From: Sambucus nigra
Taxonomy: Eukaryota > Streptophyta > Magnoliopsida > Dipsacales > Adoxaceae
Assembly: GCA_949130495.1 (NCBI GenBank)
Contig: OX422219.1
Location: 269,685,111-269,749,110, forward strand
DNA: 64,000 nucleotides
Direction of reading: 5' to 3'
Position numbers and translations under genes: made by a program. Below the pieces are notes generated by a model. The model had not been told where the DNA came from. It was given only the letters and a program-made list of their open reading frames with translations, and ran no database searches. The first letter of the stretch is position 1. Each line of letters opens with the position of its first letter. Of this stretch, positions 46,205 to 56,230 are shown one piece after another.

Positions 46205-47226
46205 GGCGTGTCCACAGTTGATGGGGGGACAGTTTCCTAGAATTCCACAGCATCAGCAAGCATCACTACTGCCACCAGTGCCTAATCCAGTTGTCCCTCC
46301 ACAACAAGGACAACTACAGTATGGACGTGTCTACCATATATAGGATGCTATGCTTCCTCCAGCCCCGCCAGCGCCGCCAGCTATCGAGGGTACGTTTCCC
46401 ATTCATGGGCATATGGGTCGTGTATTGTTTGATATGGGTGCGACACACTCATTTTTTTCTAGAAGTTTTGCTCAATCGACGAGCCTAATTAAATCTGCGG
46501 AGAGTACTTTCACTAGTGTCGAATCTTCTATGGGTGATGGTTCGCTCATATTCTTTGTTTGTAACTGAGTAGAAATAAATCTTGCTAACTTGTGTTTTGA
46601 GGCCGATTTACTCGTCCTTGATATGGTCGGGTATGATGTAATCCTGGGTATGGATTGGTTAGTAAAGTATCGCGCGTTAGTAAATTGCTATGGGAAAAGT
46701 ATAGTCCTTGCTATTCCGGGGCAAGAGATGTTTTTAGTTGCTATGCCTCGTTCAGAGGGAGGTTCTAGAACTTATTTGTATTGTATTGCAGAGGAGGCTT
46801 CTCATGATGTAGTAGTTTCCTTAGAGTCGATTCCTGTTGTTAGAGATTTCGAAGATGTTTTTCAGGAGATACCGGGTTTACCTCCAAGTAGGGAGATTGA
46901 ATTTGTGATTGATTTAGCACCAGGAACGCGACCAATTGCTAGAGCTCCATACCGTATGGATCCTATAGAGATGAGGGAGTCAAGAGATCAGATTCAGAAG
47001 TTATTAGAGCAAGGGTTTATTAGGCGTAGTACTTCATCGTGGGGAGCTCCTGTATTATTTGTGAAGAAAAGAAATGGTTATCTCCGTTTGTGCGTAGATT
47101 ACCAGGAGTTGAATAAAGTTACCATCAGGAATAAATACCCACTACCTCGGATTGATGATTTGTTCGATCAACTTAGGGGAGCGTCGTACTTCTCTAAAAT
47201 AAATTTGAGGACTGGGTATCAGTAGC
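46205..47226 (+). pseudogene. A gag end, protease and RT start
   Basis: It resumes with the GGCGT duplication and the last knuckle cysteine. Protease: RVLFDMGATHSFFSRSF (active site DMGA, usually DTGA) and [11 protein letters not shown] near 46635. A TGA at 46566-46568 interrupts it at a position where Trp is expected. RT begins near 46857 ([16 protein letters not shown]), then [47 protein letters not shown] and [11 protein letters not shown], ending at TAG 47224-47226. Confidence 0.88.
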
Positions 47227-48210
47227 TGCGAATACGAGAACAAGACGTGTCCAAAACTGCGTTATGGGTCCTATGAATTTCTGGTTATACCTTTCGGTAT
47301 AACCAATGCTCCTGCAATGTTTATGGACCTTATGAATAGAGTGCTTCGAGACTTACTGGACCAGTTTGTTATCGTGTTTATTGATGACATCCTAGTGTAT
47401 TCTCAAATAGAAGTCGATCATGCTATGCATTTACGGTTGGTCCTGCAGACGTTGAGGGATCATCAATTATATGCTAAGTTTGAGAAGTGTGGTTTTTGGC
47501 TACAAGAAGTACAATTTTTGGGTCACATTGTTACCGTTGAGGGTATTTCGGTATACCCGAGTAAAGTTATTGCGGTGAGGGAATGGGGTTAGCCCACGAC
47601 ACCTACTGAAATTCGTAGTTTTTGGGGTTTGGCTGGCTATTATCGACGATTTATTAAGGGCTTTTCTAAAATTTCTAGCCCTTTGATAAATTTGACTCAA
47701 AAGGGAGTGAGGTTTGTTTAGGATGATTATTGTCATCTAGCTTTTGACGAGTTGAAAGATAAGTTGACTTTCGCTCCAGTACTTACGTTACCAAGGCTGG
47801 GGTTGGAATATTTGGTCTTTACAGATGCATCTCTGCAAGGGTTGGGAGGTGTGTTACAACAAGAGCATCGGGCTATTACTTATGCTTCTCGCAAACTAAA
47901 GCCCCATGAGAAAAATTACCCGGTTCATGATATGGAACTTGCTGCAGTGGCTTTTAACTTGAAGATTTAGAGACATTACCTCCTAGGGGAGAAATTTAGT
48001 CTTTTCACGGACCACAAATCGTTGCAATATTTGTTTTCCCAGAAGGATTTAAATATGCGACAACGTCGGTGGTTAGAGTTTGTGAAGGACTACCAATTTG
48101 ATATTCATTATCACCCGGGTAAGGCTAATGTAGTGGCGGATGCGTTGAGTCAGAATCCCGAGGGGGGGGTAGCCATGGTATGGAAGGCTAAATGGAAGGA
48201 ACTTAGCTAA
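47227..48210 (+). pseudogene. A RT catalytic part and RNase H
   Basis: A short deletion near 47265 shifts the frame ([12 protein letters not shown] then [19 protein letters not shown]). The catalytic box FIDDILVYS is at about 47377-47403, then [14 protein letters not shown] stops lie at 47590-47592, 47719-47721 and 47968-47970. RNase [17 protein letters not shown] (catalytic Asp), [37 protein letters not shown] and [31 protein letters not shown]. Tekay-like. Confidence 0.88.
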
Positions 48211-49735
48211 GAGTATGTTGTTGCTAGGGAATTTATGTCAGTGTTGATCGTTAAGCCTACTATAGTGGAAAGGGTTGCGGAAGCTCAAGGAAGGGACAAA
48301 GGTTGTCAAGACCGTATGCACAAATTGTTAACCGAGGGAACAGAATCCAACTCTATAAGTTCTGAGGATGGGTTACGTTTCCATGGGAGACTTATTGTCC
48401 CGAACAAAGGGGATTTGAGACGAGCCGTATGACAGAATCTCATGGGTCAAAGTTTACAGTACAACTTGGTGGAGACAAAATGTACCAAGACATGCGTCGT
48501 CAATATTGGTGGGCGGGTATGAAGCGGGACATTTCTGAATTTGTTTCCCAACGTACTACTTGTCAACTAGTGAAAGTAGATCATCCGCGACCGACGGGAT
48601 TATTACAACCCTTGGAAATACCGGTATGGAAGTGGGAAAGCATATATATGGATTTCATCATGGGATTGCCAACGTCACAAAGTGGTCATGATTCCATTTG
48701 GGTTATCGTTGATCGCTTAACCAAGTCGGCACATTTCTTACCGGTACGTACAGACTATAATACTACTCATTATGCCCGACTGTTTATTGTGGAGATTGTC
48801 AGACTCCATGGGGTGCCCATTAATATAGTCTCCGATCGAGACAAAATTTTTGTTTCCCATTTTTGGCGAAGTTTCCAAGAAGCTATGGGAACCGAGTTGA
48901 AGTTGAGTACCTCCTATCACCCGCAAACAGATGAGCAGACAGAAAGAGTCAACAAAATGTTAGAGGATATGCTCAGAATGTGTGTGATTTATTTTAAAGG
49001 AGGATAGGAACAATACCTTCCCTTGGTCGAATTTGCCTATAATAATTCATACCAATTCATTATCGGGATGAAGCATTATATGGACAACCGTGTAGATCAC
49101 CTACTTGTTGGTTGGAACTAGAGGATAATAAATTTCTTGGACCTGAAATGATACAATATACTTCTTTAAAGATTGAACTTATTCGCAATCGCATCCGAAT
49201 CGCTCAAGATCGTCAAAAGAGTTATGCTGATGCGAATAGAAGGCATGTGGAATTGGAGGTTGGAGATCAAGTTTTGGTGCGAGTATCTCTAATGAAGGGT
49301 ATAAAGAAATTTGGGAAGAAAGGAAAGCTTGCGCCGCATTACGTAGGACATTTTCCCATTATTACTAAAGTAGGCCCAGTAGCTTATCAACTTGCCTAAT
49401 CGGAACACTTATAATAGATTCATGATGTGTTTCATGTTTCATCCTTGAAAAAGTACAAGAGGTGTGAAGGATCTCCCTGGAACATTCCTTTAGATAATAT
49501 CGAATTGCAGCCTGATATTTCTTACGAAGAACAACCAGTTTCCATCTTAGATCAGGGGGATCATAAGCTAAGATCTCGAGTGGTGCCCTAGGTTCGGGTC
49601 CAATGGGGACATCACAATGTTGAGGAGTCAGCCTAGGAACGTGAGGATGATATGCGAGAAAAGTATCCACATCTCTTTTTGCAAGGTACGCCTAAATTTT
49701 GAGGGGAAAATTACCTTATAAGGAAGGGGGGAGTA
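48211..49735 (+). pseudogene. A integrase with chromodomain, PPT
   Basis: The zinc finger reads ESHGSKF...RRQYWWAGMKRD...RTTCQLVK; the first cysteine of the HHCC set is replaced by Arg. Core: YMDFIMGLP (D), NIVSDRDKIF (D) and SYHPQTDEQTERVNKML (E). After a TAG at 49005-49007, frame shifts lead to the linker RQKSYADANRRHVELEVGDQVLV and the chromodomain near 49535-49680 (VRVQWGHHNVEESA-stop-EREDDMREKYPHLF), with TAG at 49589 and 49634. The chromodomain is thought to target insertion to heterochromatin. AAGGAAGGGGGGAGTA (49720-49735) is the PPT. Confidence 0.88.
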
Positions 49736-52377
49736 TGTAATAACCCTTACTTTTGAGTAAATTATTTTATATTAATTTACCGTGTGAAGTAGTTATATAA
49801 AATATTGGATGATGGAGTAAATGTCATTTTAAGTGAGTTAAAAGATAATACTTACTAGATTTTGCATATTTACTGTTATGTGAATGTAAATAGCATCATG
49901 TTAAATTTTGTAGTGTCGTTGTGCTTTAAACGACATTTATTGTTTAAAAATGAAGTCGGAATGTGAAATGATTTATATTATTTCGGGTGCCAATTTAGAG
50001 GGCGTGGTCAGTCCCGAAATAGTTGAGATAGTCAAAATAAGTGTCATATTGTATTTTTGGATTTCGGGCACTTTTGATAGGTTGTGACTTAAATTTGTAG
50101 TTACGAGTCATTTTAATGATGTATTAACTTTTAAAGATGGAAATTAAGGCTAAATACCCGATTGAGTCTTACAACCCCTTTTATTCCTTAAGTGTATTCT
50201 TACTAAACCTAGAAAGAAAGAGAGAGAAAGAGAATTTGGGGAAAAGAAGAGAAAGGAGAAATAATTGAAGAAATTGGGTTTGATCTTGCATCTACCGTAA
50301 GGGAATCCGAGATTTCAGCTTAAGGAAAGTTTCTAACTTGCTACTACATGATTTAATGTGAATAAATTGTTGTGATAGTTGTGTAATTGGAGAGTTAGAA
50401 CAAATAGTAAGTTTTGATAAATATTGAGGTTTAACCCTTGGATCTTGTTGTTTGTATGATCTAAGTTGGCCATGTGAGCTTGTTGGGGTGAAGAGATGTT
50501 GTGGTTGTGTGTTAGTTGATGTTAATGAAGGGAGTGTAAGAATAAAGGGTTTAAGTTTTGGATTTAGCATTATAGAAGAAGAGAGAATCGTGGGTCTGAT
50601 AGGCGCGGTCGACCGCAGTCCGGTCGACCGGGCCTTAAGGGGGAGGCATACTACTTTCTTCGATAAGTATAAATTCATAGCGCGGTCGATCGCGATCCCA
50701 GGACCGGTCGATCGGGCCTTCTAAAATGATCTTACTATGTTCCTTTCTAGGCAAAACCGTTGAGGCGCGGTCGACCGCGGTCCCATGACCGGTCCCCTGT
50801 TTTTCACTCTTAAATCCCTAATTCTTTTTAGCTTCTTTCTTTTAAGATAGGGACTTAGGAACCTTCTTAAATGAAGTAAAACTAGAGTATTAGAGTCTAT
50901 TAGTAAGGTATTTAAGAACGTAAGTATAAATGAGAGTTGGGGATTAGTTCAGAAATCAATTTAGTTAGTTAAACTAGAGGAAGATAAATGATTCTTTATT
51001 AGAATGAATTAGTCTGTACCTAAGGAGAATTAGAGTGAGTTAATGTCGACTGTTAGAATAGTATTGAAGAATATCATGCATGAGGAGTTATTGATGGAAT
51101 GTTAATTAAGGGAGATTTAATTGGGGATAATTAAACAGTAAGGATAATAATGATGACATTAAATGCTTATGGCTCGGGATAAAATGTAATGCATACTTGA
51201 TAAAGTAAATAACTTGTGAATGATAAAATGGCATATACACACCTCTCTAAATGCTATCATAGGGGAAGTTACGCGTATGAGGTGAAGTCCCCTCGCTAAT
51301 GAATGCAGGGCGAATATAGTCCTCGGCCATAGGACCGGTTATATTATACTGTGTGATTATTGTTCGAAGTGAGGTAATTCCGGGTGTGGTTATGACTCAC
51401 TGTCAAAGGTATATGGCTGTTGCTCGACGTTATGCGATGTAGGATGCCCAAGTTGTCTTGGTGATAGGCCCTAGAAGATGATAGCTATTTAGGGGCGCGT
51501 CCAGTGGGGAAACCCGAAAGGGCGATCTTAGAATCGTTATATGTTGTGAAATATAACTATTCATATTAAAATGGGATATTATTGATGGCAAATCACTCTA
51601 TGAATTAAACTGCTTTGAAAACGTATCCTAAAGAGATATGGAACGTTGAAATGAAATTGTCTAGAAAGGGAATTGAACTCTATTTAGTAATATTTTTATT
51701 CATATTCTATTGCATAATTAAAATGTGTTCATGCTTTTAGATTGAGTAGTTAGATTCTTATCATTATTCATGATGATTAGATTGTCCACAATTGTCATGC
51801 ATTTTATTCACATGGTGATCATATAAAATCAGGCCCTGACTTGTTCATATTTCTTTGCTTTGCATGAATCTAATATTCGCCCAGGTGCTCCGCCGCAAGG
51901 ACGCCCGTATTGACTTTTTTATCCCAGTGTCTTGGAGTTTTAACACCTTGCGAATGTTACGGGATATTTTGATATAGACGCTTCCATCTTTTGTATTCTA
52001 GCTATGATCGGTTACACGTTCGGGCGTGTTGCCCAAGTTTTGTACTTGTATGATATTATGAAATGTTATACTTTAATACTCAGTGTAACTTTGCTATAAG
52101 TGTCTGTTAACCGACAACTTATTCGGTTATTTTGATGTATATGATGGTTAATATATTGTCTCTCTTTAGTTATATTCACCTTCTTTTCAATTGGGATTGT
52201 TTAAATGCTTTCTTTAACTCACTAAATAAATTTTGACAATCCGTTTTCTAAAATAATGGGTGGTTATCTCGTATATTTATTATATTACTGTGATGCTAAG
52301 AATAGACCATCTATGATTCCTATTAATATTGGAGTATCGGGCTAGCCACCTCTTATTTTAATAAGTGGGGTGTCACA
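49736..52377 (+). repeat. Element A 3' LTR
   Basis: 2,642 bp, TGTAATAACC...GTGTCACA. It contains a palindrome cluster (50605-50794), a block shared with B LTRs (51235-51535) and the segments matched by 1-367 and 27933-28168. It is followed directly by element G LTR sequence (ATACACTTCAG). Confidence 0.92.
50605..50794 (+). promoter_or_regulatory. GGTCGACC palindrome cluster in A LTR
   Basis: Three modules, each GCGGTCGA(C/T)CGC followed by CCGGTCGA(C/T)CGG: 50605-50616 with 50620-50631, 50682-50693 with 50704-50715, and 50767-50778 with a shortened GACCGGTC at 50787-50794. Module spacing is 77-85 bp. All are 12-bp perfect palindromes except where C/T alternates. Role inferred. Confidence 0.6.
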
Positions 52378-54753
52378 ATACACTTCAGTTTAGGTTGGGC
52401 AGTTATCAACATCAAGCAAACAGTCGTAACATTTATGCATTAATGGGTATCACTCTAGTCATCAATCACATATCATACGAAAACCCCTAAAGATTCACTT
52501 TCTTATTGTTCCCCTCGTTCACTTTAAAGGCACTTCACACATTCATTTTACAACTCATTATTCACAAAGAAATGATACTCATAAGTCACACCTTTTAATA
52601 ACTGCTTACCCATTACTCATAATTTAACCACTAAAATTACCTATATGACTTACAAATCCTAAACTCCTAACTCCTACCTTCACTATACTTCGTGCATGGG
52701 ATGTTTCATAAATAAAATCAAAATGAGGAATCCCCCGATACACTTCTGTCTAAATTGGGTAATCGTCGAGAGTGGACAAATACACTATTTTTAACTCCAT
52801 TCAATCTGATACACGACACTCTCATAAAACTCACTGATCACTCTATAATTCCCATAGTATCTCATAACATGAACTAACCTTAGACAATTCATCATTTTAC
52901 CCAAGCATATGATATACTATAAAGCGTCCACTTACTACAACCCTACCTTTTATCAACCACATTTATCCTAATAATCCTGATATGTAACGAGTACTACATT
53001 TAAGTCTTAAGACGCTTTTTATTTCAACATAAGTATCCTCGAACACTATCTCGTTCATTTCAAACCCTACATGTACAGATCCCATAAGTAAATACCTTAA
53101 TTTTAACAATATAATCCTAAATGTCATAACTCCCCAAAGATAGTGTCGTGAGCCAACATCGTCCATCTCCTCTTCAATGTAATGTAATCAACAATATTAA
53201 CCACATATACAACCATCATTATTTAGTGATCAAAGTTTCACTAACAACGACTATCACACAACCACCTCAATCACCTCAACAATTAGACTAACGACCTATC
53301 AAAACATATCCTCCATTTAACAATCCCAATAATACAATTTATAGCAATAGTACAACCAATACCCCATCAAGACCCAATAACACTAAACAACTAATATATA
53401 TAACATTGACGATTAAATTAATAACTCACAACGAAATATCTTCAATAACAACAACTAACCAACATCTAAGTCCTAACACCAACAGCATATGGCTAAAACA
53501 TTGATCCACTCTATATATCCATATAATTATAGTCTCGATTAGTATCCTTTTTTACTCATAATATTGATTATTGCCAATTTACAAATGAATTGATAAAGTT
53601 CTCAAGGTTTGAATTACAATTCCATAACTCCATAGTTTATAAACATTTTAAGTGGGGCTTATATGATTTTCCATCAATTAAAGGTGTTTTGAGGTAGGAA
53701 TGGGCAATTCATAACAAAATTTCATGGGATAAGGATGATCATAACTCGTATTTCGTACCTCATAGTTCAGAAGACACATTAATCAATTCTTGTTCAATTT
53801 ACATTGTAATAATATCACATTTACAATTATAACATTGAATTTAATATAATCATTTTATTGGCATTATCATTATACATGGGTTTTGCAAATTTTAATATCA
53901 ATTAACAATAATAGGAACGTTATTAATTTTATCTCTCCCTAATTAAACCTTTAGAATTTGTAATTCGCCAAGCATGTTTAGGCAATATCTAAGTTATTAA
54001 GCACTATTGAAAAGTAGAGTATTCCTATTTTTCACTATTCGTGAAATATGACTTAAGACCCTTAATCTCATCTCAAATCTAGTCAACTTTGCCTCTTGAA
54101 GCACTCCCAAATTCAAAACTTAAGTTCCTCAAATGGGGGTTGTGAAGGTTTTGTTTTAATATGGTTTAGAATTTTAGAGGTTATGGATAAAGAGAATATA
54201 AGGGTGAGGGCTTGGTCAAGATAGAATGAAATAAAAAATTGAGTATCGTAGGTTTAATCAATTAAAATAGACCAAGACAACATGACTTGCACCTGGGTCG
54301 TGAGGCGATCACTGGCTGATCATGCCTCGTGCTCCGATGATCAATAACCCTAGGCCGCCGTAGCGGTAGGGTTTTCCCATGATCACAAGAACCTCCCCTA
54401 AGCCAGCCGTTAAAACCAAATCTATCTCTATCCGCATTTTACTCACAGACAAGCAATTTCAAACTATCATACACGGAAGTGAGTCTCCCCCAGACCCTAA
54501 CTTGGTCACCAGAACATACTAAAAGTCCAAACTACCATCGCCCAAATTTTTTAATTCCCACAATGTAACAATAAATAAAAGGTCAATTTATAAAATTAAT
54601 TTATACTAATTTACCAAAGATTCCATAAATTCATCATTACTCATTTAATTAAATTTCTGCAGTTATAATTAACCCAATTCATATATTCTCATTTAATAAT
54701 TGATCACTATTGAATCATTTAAATTAATTAGTTATAATTTGGGGTATTAAAAT
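52378..54753 (-). repeat. Element G left LTR, right-hand remainder
   Basis: It aligns with 57068-58975 of the right LTR (for example the CTTAGACAATTCATCATTTT and CTCAAGGTTTGAATTACAAT phrases). The rest of this LTR lies left of element A, outside the window. It keeps about 470 bp that the right LTR lacks, including TGATCA-type palindromes and AACCCTA...TAGGGTT (54297-54375). On the minus strand it starts near 54753 after a GAGGGTAAAA purine tract. No gene. Confidence 0.7.
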
Positions 54754-55340
54754 TTTACCCTCTACAATATGAATTACAACCTCATAATTCACCAAAACAT
54801 AATTGTAGACATGTGAATTGTATCATTGTCAAGGCTCACTTACACCTGCTCAATAAATCGTATTTTGGGTCAATGTATGCCTATATATCGTTTCAACACA
54901 TTAGAAAGGATCGTGTTAGCAGATAATAGTATACCATAACATCGGTTCATGTATATCCAAAATCCATCGTACACATATACCTAAATAATCAGTAATAGAT
55001 CACATATACTCATGAACCCATATAATTATGCATAGGCTCTAAAATAAGCGGTACCACCTCAACGACAAGTAATGTAATGACCTATGGTATCTCCTCAATT
55101 AAAGTGATCAGTCTTGACGACTTTAAGTCCTAGGTCATCTTGTAGCATTATTTCCTCTCTCTCCACATTCATAATAAGTACCCACATAACCGGCACTCAC
55201 TCCCTCGGTTGCAGTCCTCGACCTCTACCCTGAGTAAAAAATTGGTCCCTATCACCCTATTGTTGATCATGTTCCATTCGGAGCTTCTTTCCCTAATGTT
55301 GTCCATGCGGGTACCTTTGGCCCTTTAACTTAACCTTAAC
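54754..55340 (-). other. G interior between gag and 3' LTR, decayed
   Basis: No pol is visible. Only a purine tract (GTAGAGGGTAAAATTT, minus strand, near 54770-54755) and AT-rich sequence remain. G therefore seems to have lost pol or to have been a gag-only (TR-GAG-like) element. Confidence 0.45.
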
Positions 55341-56090
55341 ACCACATGTCCCCATTTTAGTCACATTTGAACCACTTGCTTCTCCCCTCTTTACAAATAT
55401 CTTCTAATAGTTCTCACAATGTGAAAGTTTGTTACCTAACACGACATTTTTTATCAACCAATTCAAACCATGGATGATTTTTTTTTCCTTATTTTCCTCA
55501 ATGTCTACCTTCTCCAGGACAAACATAGATAGATTTGATAAATATTGTTCATATTCAGCCACACTACGTGAACCTTGATCTAAAGTAAGACATGCCTTAT
55601 TCTTCTCAAACCACATAGCATGCGTAAAAATACTTGTCATTAAACTTTTCCATAAAATATCCATAAGTCAAATGATCCCTCTCCTCGAGTGTGGTAACAC
55701 TTTCCCACCATTGCAAAGCATTACCATTAAGATTAAAGGTGGCCAACATCTGCTTATGCACCTCGGTGCATTCAACCATTTTAAGGCGTCTCTCCAAGTG
55801 TATTCTTCATTGATAAGACACCATTAAGTGAACCCCCTATGAAATATGGGTGGATTACCTTTGTAAAAATTTGCCCTCACCTTGTCCTAAACTGATGTGG
55901 GTGTTTCCTGCTGATAAACCATCTCTGCTCTAGACCTTTGAATCCCTCTCTCAAACCTGACCAATGTGGCCTTCCGAATGATTGTTACCAATTCTCCGTC
56001 TCTCATAAAAATTGACCTTATTCTGCCTGATCTATGAAACCCACCATTAGATTTGCCTTTCCTAACTCCTCTCCTTCTAGCATTATCCAT
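55341..56090 (-). pseudogene. G gag, degenerate
   Basis: On the minus strand the start MDNARRRGVRKGKSN is at 56090, with GDGELV-like basic sequence to 55887. The capsid follows in the frame 55797-55606 (ATFNLNGNALQWWESV, a Ty3 gag hallmark) and then 55664-55404 (LDQGSRSVAEYEQYLSNLSMFV, DIEENKEKKIIHGL). A residual knuckle WFKCD-stop-NGD (near 55378-55340) has lost its first Cys and the His. It has several frameshifts. The PBS and right LTR lie just upstream. Similar in kind to the gag of A but clearly older. Confidence 0.75.
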
Positions 56091-56216
56091 TTGAAAAATA
56101 AGAACAAAACGTACATCAGAATCAAAGCCTAAAGAGAGTACAAATCATCAAGACATATCAAAGAACGACACACTAAAAATTAGCATAGACCTATAAGCCT
56201 CGTGACTTAGGACCTT

Positions 56217-56228
56217 GCTTTGATACCA
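56217..56228 (-). other. G primer binding site (tRNA-iMet)
   Basis: TGGTATCAAAGC on the minus strand, two bases from the LTR end (TTTGTTACA). Confidence 0.75.
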
Positions 56229-56230
56229 AC

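Larger units (their letters stand above)
1..52377 (+). mobile_element. Element A: Tekay/Del-type Ty3 chromovirus, 5' end outside window
   Basis: A plus-strand Ty3/gypsy element interrupted by C (368-27932) and B (29461-46204). Its parts in order are the end of the 5' LTR (1-367 and 27933-28168), a tRNA-iMet-type PBS, gag, protease, RT, RNase H, integrase with a C-terminal chromodomain, a PPT and the 3' LTR (49736-52377). Base 1 aligns to about 51780 of the 3' LTR, so roughly 2.0 kb of 5' LTR lies upstream of the window. The chromodomain after integrase and the LTR start TGTAAYAACCC fit the Tekay/Del lineage. All reading frames carry stops and frameshifts, so the copy is dead. The sequence after 52377 is LTR of element G, so A is inserted in G. 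The left TSD is not visible. Confidence 0.85.

Noticed and set aside
49365..49670. Minus ORF opposite the A chromodomain
   Set aside because: A shadow of the integrase/chromodomain frame.
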